Part shown: positions 26,094-34,914 of the stretch, piece after piece | Position numbering within the stretch: the first letter of the stretch is position 1 | How the letters are laid out: the number at the start of each line of letters is the position of its first letter | Assembly (NCBI GenBank): GCA_050789445.1 | Contig: JAILXR010000001.1 | Span: 682,001 to 746,000, forward strand | Length of the DNA stretch: 64,000 nucleotides | Source: JAWSVE01 sp050789445 | GTDB taxonomy: Bacteria; Pseudomonadota; Gammaproteobacteria; Pseudomonadales; Cellvibrionaceae | Direction of reading: 5' to 3' | The notes under the pieces: model-generated | Databases searched by the model: none | What the model was told of the DNA's origin: nothing | What the model saw: only the letters and a program-made list of their open reading frames with translations | Position numbers and translations under genes: made by a program

Positions 26094-27443
26094 GTGCAGC
26101 CCAGGAACGTTATCATTTCAATGTTGCTGTGCTTGGTTGGCATGGTTTTTCCTATGGGCATGGCTCATGCGTTGGAGCCGGACATTCCCGACTGGATGCA
26201 GCTCGGAGGCAGTCGTTCTCAAGTCGCCTGGGCCGCGAGTGTTCACGCCAAAGAGGGGGTAAAGTGTATCGCCTGCCATGGAGAGGGCAGCGAGCCGCTG
26301 TCCAGCCTTAAGGAGGCAGAGAAGCCGCAGGCGTGGGACCGGGATGAGGTCAGTCGGATCGAACCCAAAAAGCGGAAAGAATACGACGCTTTGTGTGCCC
26401 GCTGTCACCAGGGGGCGGTCGAGAACTTCTATCGAACCTTCCACGGCAAACATGCGCTGTTGGGCAAACAGAACATCCCGACCTGCAGTTACTGCCATCT
26501 TGGCCACGAGGCCGCGCTGTCAGCCCAAATGAATCCGTTGCATGCCGATACCCTGGGGCGTGTCTGTGCCGGCTGCCATGGAGGCTCCAGCGAGCAGGAA
26601 CGGCAAGTGATGGCTCTGAACCTGGCCGGCTCCGGGACCGGCAAAACGCTGTATGGTAAAGACCAGTTCGGTCTGGGGGCGCTGAGAATCGGCCATTTGA
26701 TCGATGGTTTTTATCTCGCGTTGATCGCCCTGGTGATCGGGTTCCTGGTGTTTTACATCTATCTGGATCTTCCCGTAGCACTCCGGGAGCGCCGCGCATC
26801 ACCTGCGACGAAGCCCCACATCCGGCATCTGACGACCGGCCAGCGTGTTCAGCATGTTGTATTGGCGCTCTCCTTCATCACACTGGCGATGAGCGGTTTT
26901 GCTGTCAAATACCCGGACAGCGCCTACGCCGACTGGTTGGTGGCGCTCGTGGGCGGCGCCGACAACCGTAGCCTGATCCATCGCCTGGCGGCCATCGCCT
27001 TTGTCGGCAATGCTTATATCCACTTTATGTATTACCTCCTGACCCGGCGCAACATGGCAAATATCCTCCTCTCCCGGCAGGATCTGCAAGATGCCTGGCA
27101 GGATGTCCGTTTCCGCCTGGGCCTGGGGCAAAGGCCGGCGGGTTCGGGAAAATATCACTGGCTGCAAAAGCTCGAATACTGGGCCGGGGTGATCGGGCTG
27201 AATGTCGTCCTCGTGACGGGGCTGTTGATGTGGTTCTTCGAGTGGACGCTGTCCTATTTCCCCTATCAGGTCTTCAAGTATGCCCAATGGATTCATGGCT
27301 GGGAGGCGATACTGGCCACGCTCACCATAATCCTGCTGCATGGCTATAGCACCATGCTCAATCCACGGGTATTCCCGATGGATTGGAGCTGGATTACCGG
27401 GAAGAAAACCGAGGAGCGGAGAGGTTCAACTTCAGGAGACTGA
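26094..27443 (+). CDS. Tetraheme cytochrome c fused to a cytochrome b-type membrane domain
   Basis: A 449-residue protein from GTG 26094, with GGAGGGG 8 bases upstream (an ATG at 26064 would overlap the previous gene). The signal segment is followed by four CxxCH sites at about residues 58, 101, 131 and 158 (CIACH, CARCH, CSYCH, CAGCH). Several membrane helices then carry histidines (RIGHLIDGFYLALIALVIG, RQVQH-type, SLIHRLAAIAFVGNAYIHFM, HGWEAILATLTIILLHGYS), as in cytochrome b561/formate dehydrogenase gamma-type diheme domains. It probably exchanges electrons between the quinone pool and the periplasmic pentaheme partner. Confidence 0.85.
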   Translation: MQPRNVIISMLLCLVGMVFPMGMAHALEPDIPDWMQLGGSRSQVAWAASVHAKEGVKCIACHGEGSEPLSSLKEAEKPQAWDRDEVSRIEPKKRKEYDALCARCHQGAVENFYRTFHGKHALLGKQNIPTCSYCHLGHEAALSAQMNPLHADTLGRVCAGCHGGSSEQERQVMALNLAGSGTGKTLYGKDQFGLGALRIGHLIDGFYLALIALVIGFLVFYIYLDLPVALRERRASPATKPHIRHLTTGQRVQHVVLALSFITLAMSGFAVKYPDSAYADWLVALVGGADNRSLIHRLAAIAFVGNAYIHFMYYLLTRRNMANILLSRQDLQDAWQDVRFRLGLGQRPAGSGKYHWLQKLEYWAGVIGLNVVLVTGLLMWFFEWTLSYFPYQVFKYAQWIHGWEAILATLTIILLHGYSTMLNPRVFPMDWSWITGKKTEERRGSTSGD

Positions 27444-27483
27444 CGGGACTCTCTCTTTTCAGACGCAGGCTCCAGACACAGGT

Positions 27484-27501
27484 CCAAGGGAGTACCCTTG
27501 G
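27484..27501. other. Hairpin between the cytochrome and TlpA genes
   Basis: The perfect stem CCAAGGG/CCCTTGG has a 4-base loop and lies in the 126-base gap. No T-run follows, so it is more likely an RNA processing or stabilising hairpin than a terminator. Confidence 0.4.
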
Positions 27502-27569
27502 GCCTGCAAAAATTCGTATAGGGGCCAAGATATTGATGATCAACTCCAGCCGCAGTGGTCTAGGGACGC

Positions 27570-28169
27570 ATGAACGTTAAGACTTATAAGGGCGTTCTGA
27601 GTCTCGCCGTGGTGGCAGTTTTGGCCTTGGCCAGTATCCAAACATTGTTGAACTCAGATCCCCTCGACTCGCCTGAAGCCAACAGGGCGGTTCGACAGTT
27701 ACCGTTCGTCTTCCACGAAACGCCGAAACCGCTACCGAACACTCGCTTCCAAACTGCGGGAGGAGAAACCACTGCGCTGCGAGACTTTCGCGGACAGCTA
27801 GTGCTTTTGAACCTGTGGGCGACCTGGTGTGGACCCTGCCGGGAAGAGATGCCGGCTTTAGATCAGTTACAGGCGCAACTAGGAGGTTCGGATTTCACGG
27901 TTGTGGCATTATCAACGGATCAAAACGGCATAGAAGCGGTTCAGGCTTTCTTCTCTCGCTACGCAATCGAGTCATTGGAGACATATGTAGAGCCTTCGGC
28001 GGAAGTTCTGGATCGATTTGCGGTAAGAGGGTTGCCAACGAGCCTATTGATTGACCGGTATGGACGTGAAATCGGGCGCCGGATGGGGGCCACTGAATGG
28101 GATAGTGCCAGCTTTGCCGCTGCCCTTAAACGCTATATCGAGGCTTCATCGCGAATTACATCTCGGTAA
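27570..28169 (+). CDS. TlpA-type membrane-anchored thioredoxin
   Basis: A 199-residue protein with an N-terminal membrane anchor (about 8-27) and a thioredoxin fold with active site WCGPC (C87, C90) and the cis-proline segment VRGLPTSLLIDRYG. TlpA/ResA proteins reduce apocytochrome heme-binding cysteines or other periplasmic thiols. Following two multiheme cytochrome genes, it probably keeps their CxxCH cysteines reduced for heme attachment, or protects thiols under mercury. It is the last gene of the operon. Confidence 0.87.
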   Translation: MNVKTYKGVLSLAVVAVLALASIQTLLNSDPLDSPEANRAVRQLPFVFHETPKPLPNTRFQTAGGETTALRDFRGQLVLLNLWATWCGPCREEMPALDQLQAQLGGSDFTVVALSTDQNGIEAVQAFFSRYAIESLETYVEPSAEVLDRFAVRGLPTSLLIDRYGREIGRRMGATEWDSASFAAALKRYIEASSRITSR

Positions 28170-28506
28170 ACCACCGCCTATGGCGGTGAGGAATGAACAG
28201 GCGTATGCAGATGATGGGGAGGGCCGAGGCGCCGGATCCATACGAACTGCAGGTGCTGGTTCGCTATCTGCAGACCCACTCCCAGCGGCCCTTGGATCGG
28301 GCAGCAGTATAGTGCTGCCTGTTGCACGTGCGGTCAGCTCTTGTCTCTCCCTATAGCCAGATTAAGGGTGTACTTCGTTACCAAAAAACCGCTTCGGAGA
28401 TGTCCGCTTTCTGAATTCAGGTGCTCTTGTGGGGGCGCACCTCAACCCTCACCTTGATGTCGGCATAGTCGATTTGGCTGACCTGTATCAGGCGCAAAAT
28501 CCATAC
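28170..28506. other. Scarred spacer after the cytochrome operon
   Basis: The first bases hold a small hairpin (CACCGCC/GGCGGTG). On the + strand, 28193-28312 is a 39-codon frame reading APDPYELQVLVRYLQTHSQR, which resembles the C-terminal helix of a monoheme cytochrome c. On the minus strand, around 28430-28500, a short open piece (SQIDYADIKVRVEVRPHKS) looks like the end of another gene. Both are probably gene ends left by rearrangement. Confidence 0.45.
28193..28312 (+). pseudogene. Short C-terminal remnant, cytochrome-like
   Basis: A 39-residue frame starting ATG 28193 after GAGGA, with a stop just upstream in frame. The sequence resembles the terminal helix of small cytochromes but has no heme motif. 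It may be a fragment or, less likely, a small gene. Confidence 0.35.
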
Positions 28507-28538
28507 TCATAGATCCTTCATTCAATGAGGATCTATGA
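28507..28538. promoter_or_regulatory. Inverted repeat covering the recombinase ribosome site
   Basis: Arms TCATAGATCCT (28507-28517) and AGGATCTATGA (28528-28538) are perfectly complementary, and the spacer (CATT/AATG) extends the stem with one bulged T. The GAGGA ribosome site (28527-28531) lies in the right arm, 8 bases before ATG 28540. It could hide that site in mRNA, or be an operator or recombination site. Confidence 0.6.
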
Positions 28539-28539
28539 C

Positions 28540-29178
28540 ATGCATTCATACAAACCAGAGCAATCGCAACCACCCTCGATCCAAGAACCTTGGAATAAGG
28601 GCAAAACTCTCGGTCAAAAGCGACCACTTAAGTTGAAGGAAATCTGGGGCATTCGAATCAGGCTTGAACTTGAGGGAAACAGCCGTGAGCTTGCCATGTT
28701 TAATTTGGCGATCGACAGCAAGCTGCGCGGTTGTGATTTGATGAGCATTCGCGTTCGCGATATTGCTCATGGGAAAACTGTTCAAAGCCGAGCACTCGTT
28801 GTACAGCAGAAAACTAATCGCACTGTTCAATTTGAGATTACCAAAGATACAAGGAATTCTTTGGTGAGTTGGATAAAGAAAAGAGGCTTAACAGGAGGCG
28901 ACTTTCTTTTTCCCGGTCGGTCTAGCGCGCAAACGCATTTAACAACTCGGCAGTATGCTCGAATTGTAGATAGGTGGGTGAAAAGCATTGGCCTTGATGC
29001 CTGTGACTACGGCACGCATACGATGAGGAGAACAAAACCAACACTTATCTATCGACGCACTGGAAACCTGAGAGCAGTTCAATTGCTTTTGGGCCACAGT
29101 AAGCTTGACAGCACGATCCGCTATCTAGGGGTTGAAGTTGATGATGCTCTTGAGTTGGCCGAGGGAACGGAGGTGTAA
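28540..29178 (+). CDS. Catalytic-domain-only tyrosine recombinase
   Basis: A 212-residue site-specific recombinase of the phage integrase family without a full core-binding domain. Catalytic residues are visible: arginine in SKLRGCDLM, HTMRRTK (histidine and arginine), LLGHSKLDS (histidine) and TIRYLGV (tyrosine). ATG 28540 is preferred over the ATG at 28525 because GAGGA lies 8 bases upstream. It sits between the mercury/cytochrome block and the catabolic block, so it may mark the border of a nested insertion. Short recombinases of this kind are widespread in proteobacteria, often near accessory DNA. No partner attachment site was identified. Confidence 0.85.
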   Translation: MHSYKPEQSQPPSIQEPWNKGKTLGQKRPLKLKEIWGIRIRLELEGNSRELAMFNLAIDSKLRGCDLMSIRVRDIAHGKTVQSRALVVQQKTNRTVQFEITKDTRNSLVSWIKKRGLTGGDFLFPGRSSAQTHLTTRQYARIVDRWVKSIGLDACDYGTHTMRRTKPTLIYRRTGNLRAVQLLLGHSKLDSTIRYLGVEVDDALELAEGTEV

Positions 29179-29495
29179 ATTTTGCGAGTTTTTGTTGCCT
29201 CTTGGAGAATTAGGCAGCAAGTTTCGGGTCGTTTCACCAATAGCGGACATCACCCTGGTGGGATAGATGCGATCCATGATTTATCCAAGAGGCAGCCATA
29301 ATGAATGAACTTCATCCAAGGCCATTCATCTAATCTTTAACGAAGAAATCCTTGGCTAAAAAACTCTTTCCAATCTAGAGGCTTAGGAGATTTTTTACTA
29401 TTCCGTTCATGCGCCCTTTGCGGGCCTTAGAATCTGGCTAATGTAATCAACTACTTTCTAATCCTTATCCTGAAAACAGGCATCTCGTTAGATAG
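29179..29495. other. Intergenic gap between convergent genes, 317 bases
   Basis: The recombinase and the ABC-type binding protein converge here. A weak GCCC/GGGC inverted repeat at about 29412-29427 has no T-run. No coding remnant or clear terminator was found. Confidence 0.4.
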
Positions 29496-30488
29496 TCAAT
29501 CTATGAACACTACGTTTTTGTGAGTAGATTTTGAAATGTCTATTCCCAGAAGGTCTTGGGTTTTTCTGTTAACAATCAGGTTGTATTCGGTCGTTATGCT
29601 ATACACGGGAATGTCGTTTAGAATGCCGCCGTGATAGTGGCGATGCAGCTGTGTTGCAGCAGCTTCGCCTAGCCTGTAGTAGTCAGGCATTACAGCTGCT
29701 AGAACTCCATATCTAGCGTAGTCCTGGTGAGCACCTATGGCGATCAGTCCTGCCTTTTGTATTTTCTGTCCTATTAATTCTGCCTTTGAAACAAGGTAGC
29801 TGTCACCGGGGAAGTAAGCAGCATCAGCTATTGGGTCCTTGGTGTTGGTAATACTATCTAAATAGCGCTCTAATCTGTTTGTTCCGGGAGCGCATCTGAA
29901 CTCCAATATTTCGATCCCTTGTCTATTGGAAAATCCGTAAAGTTCTTTTCTAATTAACTCTGAGTTTCTTTCTCTAGGGTTGAAAAAGAAGGCTAATTTA
30001 TTAATGTTTTTTATTTGTAATATAGGTTCTAGTTGTCTGGATACAGGGATTCGCTGGCTTGTGCCTGTTCGATTTACCTCGGGCTTTTGCATTGTCTTTA
30101 TAAACCCTTCTGATACAGGGTTGGTTACAATGTTGAATATGTGAGGGGTGGATTCATCGGAAACGGAGTTGAGCATTTGTGTAGCGGTTGTTCCGAATGA
30201 GTACAAATAATCGAAATCTTTATTTATTATATCGGCATTTGTTCTTAGAGTCTCTGCTAGTTTTTCTCTGTTTTGATTTCCGTTAAAAACGTAGAACTCT
30301 GCTTTGTAACCAAGGCTTGTTAAGGCGTCCTTAAACCCTCTTTCAGCTTCGGTCTCTCCGCGCCAAAGAATCATCGCTATTTTAAGTGGTCTATCGATAT
30401 CATCCGGTGCTGCATGAGTAAGGAGAGAAAATAAAAATATAGACAGAACAACCAAAATTCTATTTGCTTTATTTGCAATGTTAGACAT
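29496..30488 (-). CDS. Periplasmic substrate-binding protein, ABC_sub_bind type
   Basis: A 330-residue exported protein with signal peptide (about 8-27, ending LTHAA). It resembles the uncharacterised ABC-transporter binding-protein family (TrpX-like): KIAMILWRGETEAERGFKDA, DYLYSFGTTATQ, FNIVTNPVSEGF and PGDSYLVSKAELIGQ. No ATP-binding or permease partner gene lies nearby, so it may serve as a sensor or an orphan binding protein. ATG 30488 follows AGGA by 9 bases. It is last in the minus-strand operon with the transporter and thiolase, 43 bases after the membrane protein gene. Confidence 0.75.
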   Translation of the reverse strand: MSNIANKANRILVVLSIFLFSLLTHAAPDDIDRPLKIAMILWRGETEAERGFKDALTSLGYKAEFYVFNGNQNREKLAETLRTNADIINKDFDYLYSFGTTATQMLNSVSDESTPHIFNIVTNPVSEGFIKTMQKPEVNRTGTSQRIPVSRQLEPILQIKNINKLAFFFNPRERNSELIRKELYGFSNRQGIEILEFRCAPGTNRLERYLDSITNTKDPIADAAYFPGDSYLVSKAELIGQKIQKAGLIAIGAHQDYARYGVLAAVMPDYYRLGEAAATQLHRHYHGGILNDIPVYSITTEYNLIVNRKTQDLLGIDISKSTHKNVVFID

Positions 30489-30531
30489 AGGGTTCGTTCC
30501 TACAGTCAATAGGGCGACAACCAAACGACTG

Positions 30532-31929
30532 TTATTTTAATAGTAATGCCTGGCTTGTTATGCCAATCCATACACAAAGAACAAGCAGCGCCATGAGCGA
30601 ATAATTACCATTCCATTGGTGTGTGATGGCTCGGGAGGGTGTTTTATTAACAGAACTGATAATAATTGCAGAAATTGAAACTGGAGATGAATTCATTGCC
30701 AGGCACCAACCGGACATGAGGGCTAGCGCGAGTAGCTCTGGTGATAACTGATAGGTTTCAGTTGGCGTAAAAGATGAAGCAAAAATTGTCGCGGTAATGA
30801 ACGGGTTAAGGCCTATCTGCGACAGTAGGGTAACCAGAACGCATAGAGAAATAGCTAGTGTTGCTCCTGAAAGATGGAGTGACTGCATAAACGCGATGAG
30901 ACTATCGCGAGGAAGTAGATCTGACAGCACCACTCCAAAGAAACAGGCACTACTAATGATGCTTATTTCAGAGTGTAACCCATTAATTTCTAATGGGAGA
31001 TCTCTTTTTATATCTTTCAGATTAGCCTTGAGTCCGCGTTCGTAGTGCCCCCATCCAAACCAGGCCAGGCTGACTATCGGGCACAGGATCATTATCGCAA
31101 CTGGCAAGGTTGCTGACGTTAGTTGCTCCAACAGAACTGCAAGAATAAAGATACCTAGTATCATGCCTAAGAATTGGTATGCTGGTCGCCAGGTAAGGGG
31201 TGGGCCGCTATACAAGGCTGAAGTTGGCGCTTGCTTTGGATTCTTTACATAATCCTCTCCCCAGCCAAGAAAAAACAGGATGACAGCGGTCACAGTCCCC
31301 GCAGCAAGCAGGTACTGCCATTTCAACCCTGGGATGGTCGCCAGCATGAGTGTAAGCGCGATTGAGAAAGGGGACGCTAGGGGCAGTAGAGCAAAGCCGC
31401 GAAGTAACGCTAAGCTCATCCGTTGACGGCGCTTTTCCTGCACATGCGCCAGCCCACCGGCAGATTCAAGGGTGTTTCCCTTTTCGATCATCTGCCCTAG
31501 AAGGTGAAGTACTCCAAAGTTCAACACGTTGCCAAATGTATAGGCAGAAAGGGTTATGATTCCATATCGCCTAGAAGGAGGTTGGCTGATGACAATCTTC
31601 CCGCAACGTTTAACCATCAGAGAGTGCTTGGCGGCAAAGCGGATAAATGCCAAGGCAGCAAGGAAAGCGGCGAAAAAATTGGCTCGGGTTAGGGCTGTGT
31701 TAAAAGTTAAAGCCGGATCTGGACACCAATTGAGAAGTACCGTCGATACGATAGCTGTGGAAAGTAATACCCGGCCTATTCTGTTTATGCAATGCCGCTG
31801 AAGGTAAAGGAACAGAATAAGCGTGATCACCGCTATGTATATGAGGAAGATCGGACCTCCATAAAGTTTGTACCCGATCATGACTGCCATGGTCATAATC
31901 AGGCACAGTGACGACAGGCGTTCAGACAT
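30532..31929 (-). CDS. Polytopic membrane protein, possible ion/carboxylate transporter
   Basis: A 465-residue protein with about twelve hydrophobic segments and a cytoplasmic loop (around residues 130-170). The arrangement in two similar halves with short polar breaks (QIGLNPFITATIFASSF, AMNSSPVSISAIIISS) resembles the ion transporter superfamily that includes dicarboxylate and citrate carriers. The specific family was not recognised. ATG 31929 was chosen; a start at 31980 is possible. It lies between the thiolase and the binding-protein genes, so it may export or import a pathway intermediate. Confidence 0.6.
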   Translation of the reverse strand: MSERLSSLCLIMTMAVMIGYKLYGGPIFLIYIAVITLILFLYLQRHCINRIGRVLLSTAIVSTVLLNWCPDPALTFNTALTRANFFAAFLAALAFIRFAAKHSLMVKRCGKIVISQPPSRRYGIITLSAYTFGNVLNFGVLHLLGQMIEKGNTLESAGGLAHVQEKRRQRMSLALLRGFALLPLASPFSIALTLMLATIPGLKWQYLLAAGTVTAVILFFLGWGEDYVKNPKQAPTSALYSGPPLTWRPAYQFLGMILGIFILAVLLEQLTSATLPVAIMILCPIVSLAWFGWGHYERGLKANLKDIKRDLPLEINGLHSEISIISSACFFGVVLSDLLPRDSLIAFMQSLHLSGATLAISLCVLVTLLSQIGLNPFITATIFASSFTPTETYQLSPELLALALMSGWCLAMNSSPVSISAIIISSVNKTPSRAITHQWNGNYSLMALLVLCVWIGITSQALLLK

Positions 31930-32013
31930 GTTCGCTCCACGGAACCAAGAAAATCGCCTGTTTGTATAAGCAGGTCTCATGCATCATTAGTACATGATCA
32001 ATTTCGTATTCTT

Positions 32014-33222
32014 TTAAACACGCTCGATGATCATCGCGATTCCCTGACCCACGCCAATGCACATTGAGCATAGGGCATAGCGGCCACCTGTGCGTTGCAG
32101 TTGATAGGTAGCAGTCGTGACTAAGCGTGCACCACTAGCGCCCAAGGGATGGCCTAGAGCTATTGCTCCACCGTTAGGGTTAACGTGGGGCGCGTCATCT
32201 GGAAGTCCTAGGTCGCGCATAACGGCAAGTGCTTGTGATGCGAAGGCTTCATTCAGTTCAATCACATCCATCTGGTCCAGAGTCAAACCGGCTTTGTTCA
32301 ACACTTTTTTGCAGGCAGGTGCGGGTCCGAAACCCATAATGCGTGGCTCTACACCTGCGGTAGCCATAGCGACAATTCGAGCTTTCGGCGTCAGATGGTG
32401 GGTTTGAACTGCGTTATCTGAAGCGATTAGCAGTGCACAGGCTCCATCATTAACACCAGAAGCATTTCCCGCCGTTACTGATCCTCCTTCTCGAAAGGGT
32501 GCACGCAGTTTGGCAAGCCCTTCGAGGGTGGTTGAAGCACGGGGATGCTCGTCTTGCTCGATAACAGCAGGATCACCTTTCCGCTGAGGAATCGTTACAG
32601 GAATGATTTCATCATTAAAAAGACCTGAGGTCATAGCCTGTTCTGCTTTCTGTTGACTTCGTAATGCAAATAAATCCTGGGCTTCTCGAGAGATGGAAAA
32701 GTCTTCAGCCACGTTTTCTGCCGTTTCAGGCATGGAGTCCACGCCATAATAAGCTTTCATTTTCGAATTAATGAAGCGCCAACCGATGGTTGTGTCATAT
32801 AGGCCATTGGGTTCTCGGCTAAAGGCGGCTTCTGCCTTACCCATAACGAAGGGGGCACGGGACATTGATTCCACTCCGCCAGCAATTAAAAGGTCGACTT
32901 CTCCGGATTTGATTGCACGTGCCGCAACCCCTGTTGCATCCATACCAGAGCCACATAATCGATTGATGGTAGTGGCGGCTACACAGTATGGAAAGCCTGC
33001 CAATAGGAGAGACATTCGAGCAACATTACGGTTGTCTTCGCCTGCTTGGTTGGCGCATCCAAAGATGACTTCGTCGATCAACTCTGGGTCCAATTGAGGA
33101 TTACGTTCTAACAATGCCTGCAGTGGAATTGCACCAAGATCATCAGCCCGGACAGAAGCCAATCCTCCACCGTAACGACCGATAGGAGTGCGCACTGCAT
33201 CGCAGATGAAAGCGTTGTTCAT
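32014..33222 (-). CDS. Thiolase, 3-oxoadipyl-CoA thiolase type
   Basis: A 402-residue thiolase with the acyl-accepting cysteine in INRLCGSGMDA (around residue 90), the GNASGVNDGA loop, the histidine in GGAIALGHPLGASG and the second catalytic cysteine in CSMCIGVGQG. The N-terminal ICDAVRTPIGRYGGGLASVR and CANQAGEDNRNVARM are very like PcaF/PaaJ, which split 3-oxoadipyl-CoA into succinyl-CoA and acetyl-CoA. It lies in one operon with a tripartite transporter and opposite a CoA-ester oxidation operon, fitting the last step of dicarboxylate degradation. The exact substrate is inferred. Confidence 0.88.
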   Translation of the reverse strand: MNNAFICDAVRTPIGRYGGGLASVRADDLGAIPLQALLERNPQLDPELIDEVIFGCANQAGEDNRNVARMSLLLAGFPYCVAATTINRLCGSGMDATGVAARAIKSGEVDLLIAGGVESMSRAPFVMGKAEAAFSREPNGLYDTTIGWRFINSKMKAYYGVDSMPETAENVAEDFSISREAQDLFALRSQQKAEQAMTSGLFNDEIIPVTIPQRKGDPAVIEQDEHPRASTTLEGLAKLRAPFREGGSVTAGNASGVNDGACALLIASDNAVQTHHLTPKARIVAMATAGVEPRIMGFGPAPACKKVLNKAGLTLDQMDVIELNEAFASQALAVMRDLGLPDDAPHVNPNGGAIALGHPLGASGARLVTTATYQLQRTGGRYALCSMCIGVGQGIAMIIERV

Positions 33223-33343
33223 GTTAGGATCCTTTAAGATGTAGAAACATTAATTTGTTTGAACGCCTTGGCTTTCTCTCGACCAAAATGGTTCATGCCG
33301 GAAGTAGCTATGGCCTACGATCCTGCATGTTTTAAATGGAGAG

Positions 33344-34831
33344 TTAAGAGGCGTTGGTAGCGGCTATTCTATTTTGCCAATAGCGGTAAGCAGCAAAGGC
33401 AAGGGATGCTATTGTCAAAGCAATAAATAACCACGTAATTGGGCCGCGAAAGAAGATAGAGGGGTCGCCTTTGCTAATTAAGAACGTGCGGCGTAAGTTG
33501 TCCTCAAACATTGGCCCAAGGATAAATCCAATCAGGAACGGTGCAGAAGCAATGCCTGTCCTATTAAAGATAAACCCTAGAAGTCCAAACAGCAGCATCA
33601 ATCCAATATCAAATGTACTGTTATTTACTGCGTATGCGCCATAAACACAGAACATCAGAACGATTGGTAACAGAATAGATTTCGGGATTTCCGCAATGAG
33701 TGAGAAGTAGCGGATAGCGGCATTACCTACAATCAGGAGCACTGCCGAGCTGACCAAAATTCCGCAAAACAGTGCGTAGACCATGGTCAGGTTTTCTTGG
33801 AACAAAACAGGGCCAGGGGTGAGGCCATGGATCATGAATGCACCAAGGATGATCGCGGTTATGACATCACCTGGGATTCCAAGCGACAAAAGAGGAATCA
33901 TCGTGGCACCGGCTACACCATTATTGCCTGCTTCTGCTGCGGCCACACCTTCTATTTCACCTTTACCAAAATTGTTTTTTCTAGGTGAGTTACGCTTGGC
34001 TTCGCTATAGGAGATGAAAGCAGCAGCTGTTGCGCCTGTCCCAGGAATGGCACCGATTACTACACCGATCAAACTACCCCGAATAACTGTCTTCAGGCAG
34101 CGCTTGAATTCCGCAAGGGTCAAAGAAGCACCGCTAGCTGCCGTACGAATGTGCGGAACAACTTTCGAGGTATAAAATTCAAAGACTTCAGGGATAGCAA
34201 ATAAGCCTATTAGAAGGGGAATGAAAGACACACGGTCCATCAAATCATAGCTATCAAAGGTTAGTCGTTGAGATCCATAGACCGCATCCAGCCCAATGCT
34301 CGATACAATGACCCCAAGACCAGCTGCGATGAGCCCTTTGACAACAGAGTCACCGGAAACAGATACGATGATAGTCAAAGAAAAACAGATCAACCAAAAG
34401 TATTCGGGCGGCCCAAAATTCAAGGCGATTTTTGCTAAGTAACTAGCAAAGAAGATAAGCGCGATGTTAGATATAAGATCCGCTACGCAAGACGAGTAGA
34501 GTGCTGTCTTTAAAGCTTTTTTTGCTTTTCCTTGTTGTGCCAGAGGGTAGCCATCCAAAAGGGTGCAGGCGGCGGCTGGGGAGCCAGGGGTTCGAATCAA
34601 TATCGCTGTGATAGAACCTCCGTACATGCCTCCTTTGTAGATACCAACCAACAATAAAATTGCGGTAACGGGCTCTAGAGAAAAAGTAAATGGCAACGCC
34701 AGTGCTACAGCCATCGTGGCTGTCAAACCTGGGATAGCCCCTACAATGACCCCGACTAGCACGCCAACGGCAATTGCCACAAAATTGTCGACACTCAGAA
34801 ATAGAGTGAGTACTTCAGAAAAATTTTCCAT
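33344..34831 (-). CDS. tctA: Tripartite tricarboxylate transporter large permease TctA
   Basis: A 495-residue membrane protein with about ten to twelve helices. Typical TctA motifs are GAIPGLTATMAVALALPFTF near the N-terminus, GIYKGGMYGGSITAILIRTP followed by SPAAACTLLDGYPLA, and GAIPGTGATAAAFISYSEAK in the second half. It is the main channel of a Na+/proton-driven carboxylate importer working with TctB and the binding protein TctC. It lies 83 bases after tctB in the same operon. Confidence 0.94.
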   Translation of the reverse strand: MENFSEVLTLFLSVDNFVAIAVGVLVGVIVGAIPGLTATMAVALALPFTFSLEPVTAILLLVGIYKGGMYGGSITAILIRTPGSPAAACTLLDGYPLAQQGKAKKALKTALYSSCVADLISNIALIFFASYLAKIALNFGPPEYFWLICFSLTIIVSVSGDSVVKGLIAAGLGVIVSSIGLDAVYGSQRLTFDSYDLMDRVSFIPLLIGLFAIPEVFEFYTSKVVPHIRTAASGASLTLAEFKRCLKTVIRGSLIGVVIGAIPGTGATAAAFISYSEAKRNSPRKNNFGKGEIEGVAAAEAGNNGVAGATMIPLLSLGIPGDVITAIILGAFMIHGLTPGPVLFQENLTMVYALFCGILVSSAVLLIVGNAAIRYFSLIAEIPKSILLPIVLMFCVYGAYAVNNSTFDIGLMLLFGLLGFIFNRTGIASAPFLIGFILGPMFEDNLRRTFLISKGDPSIFFRGPITWLFIALTIASLAFAAYRYWQNRIAATNAS

Positions 34832-34914
34832 ATTTAATGTCCCGGTAAAGTGTCTACTAAAGCCAATTAGGAGAGGAGTGGGGAGGCGTACCTTCTAGTT
34901 ATTCTGAGGTGCCT

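Noticed and set aside
29412..29427. GCCC/GGGC inverted repeat as a terminator
   Set aside because: The stem is four bases and no T-run follows in either direction.
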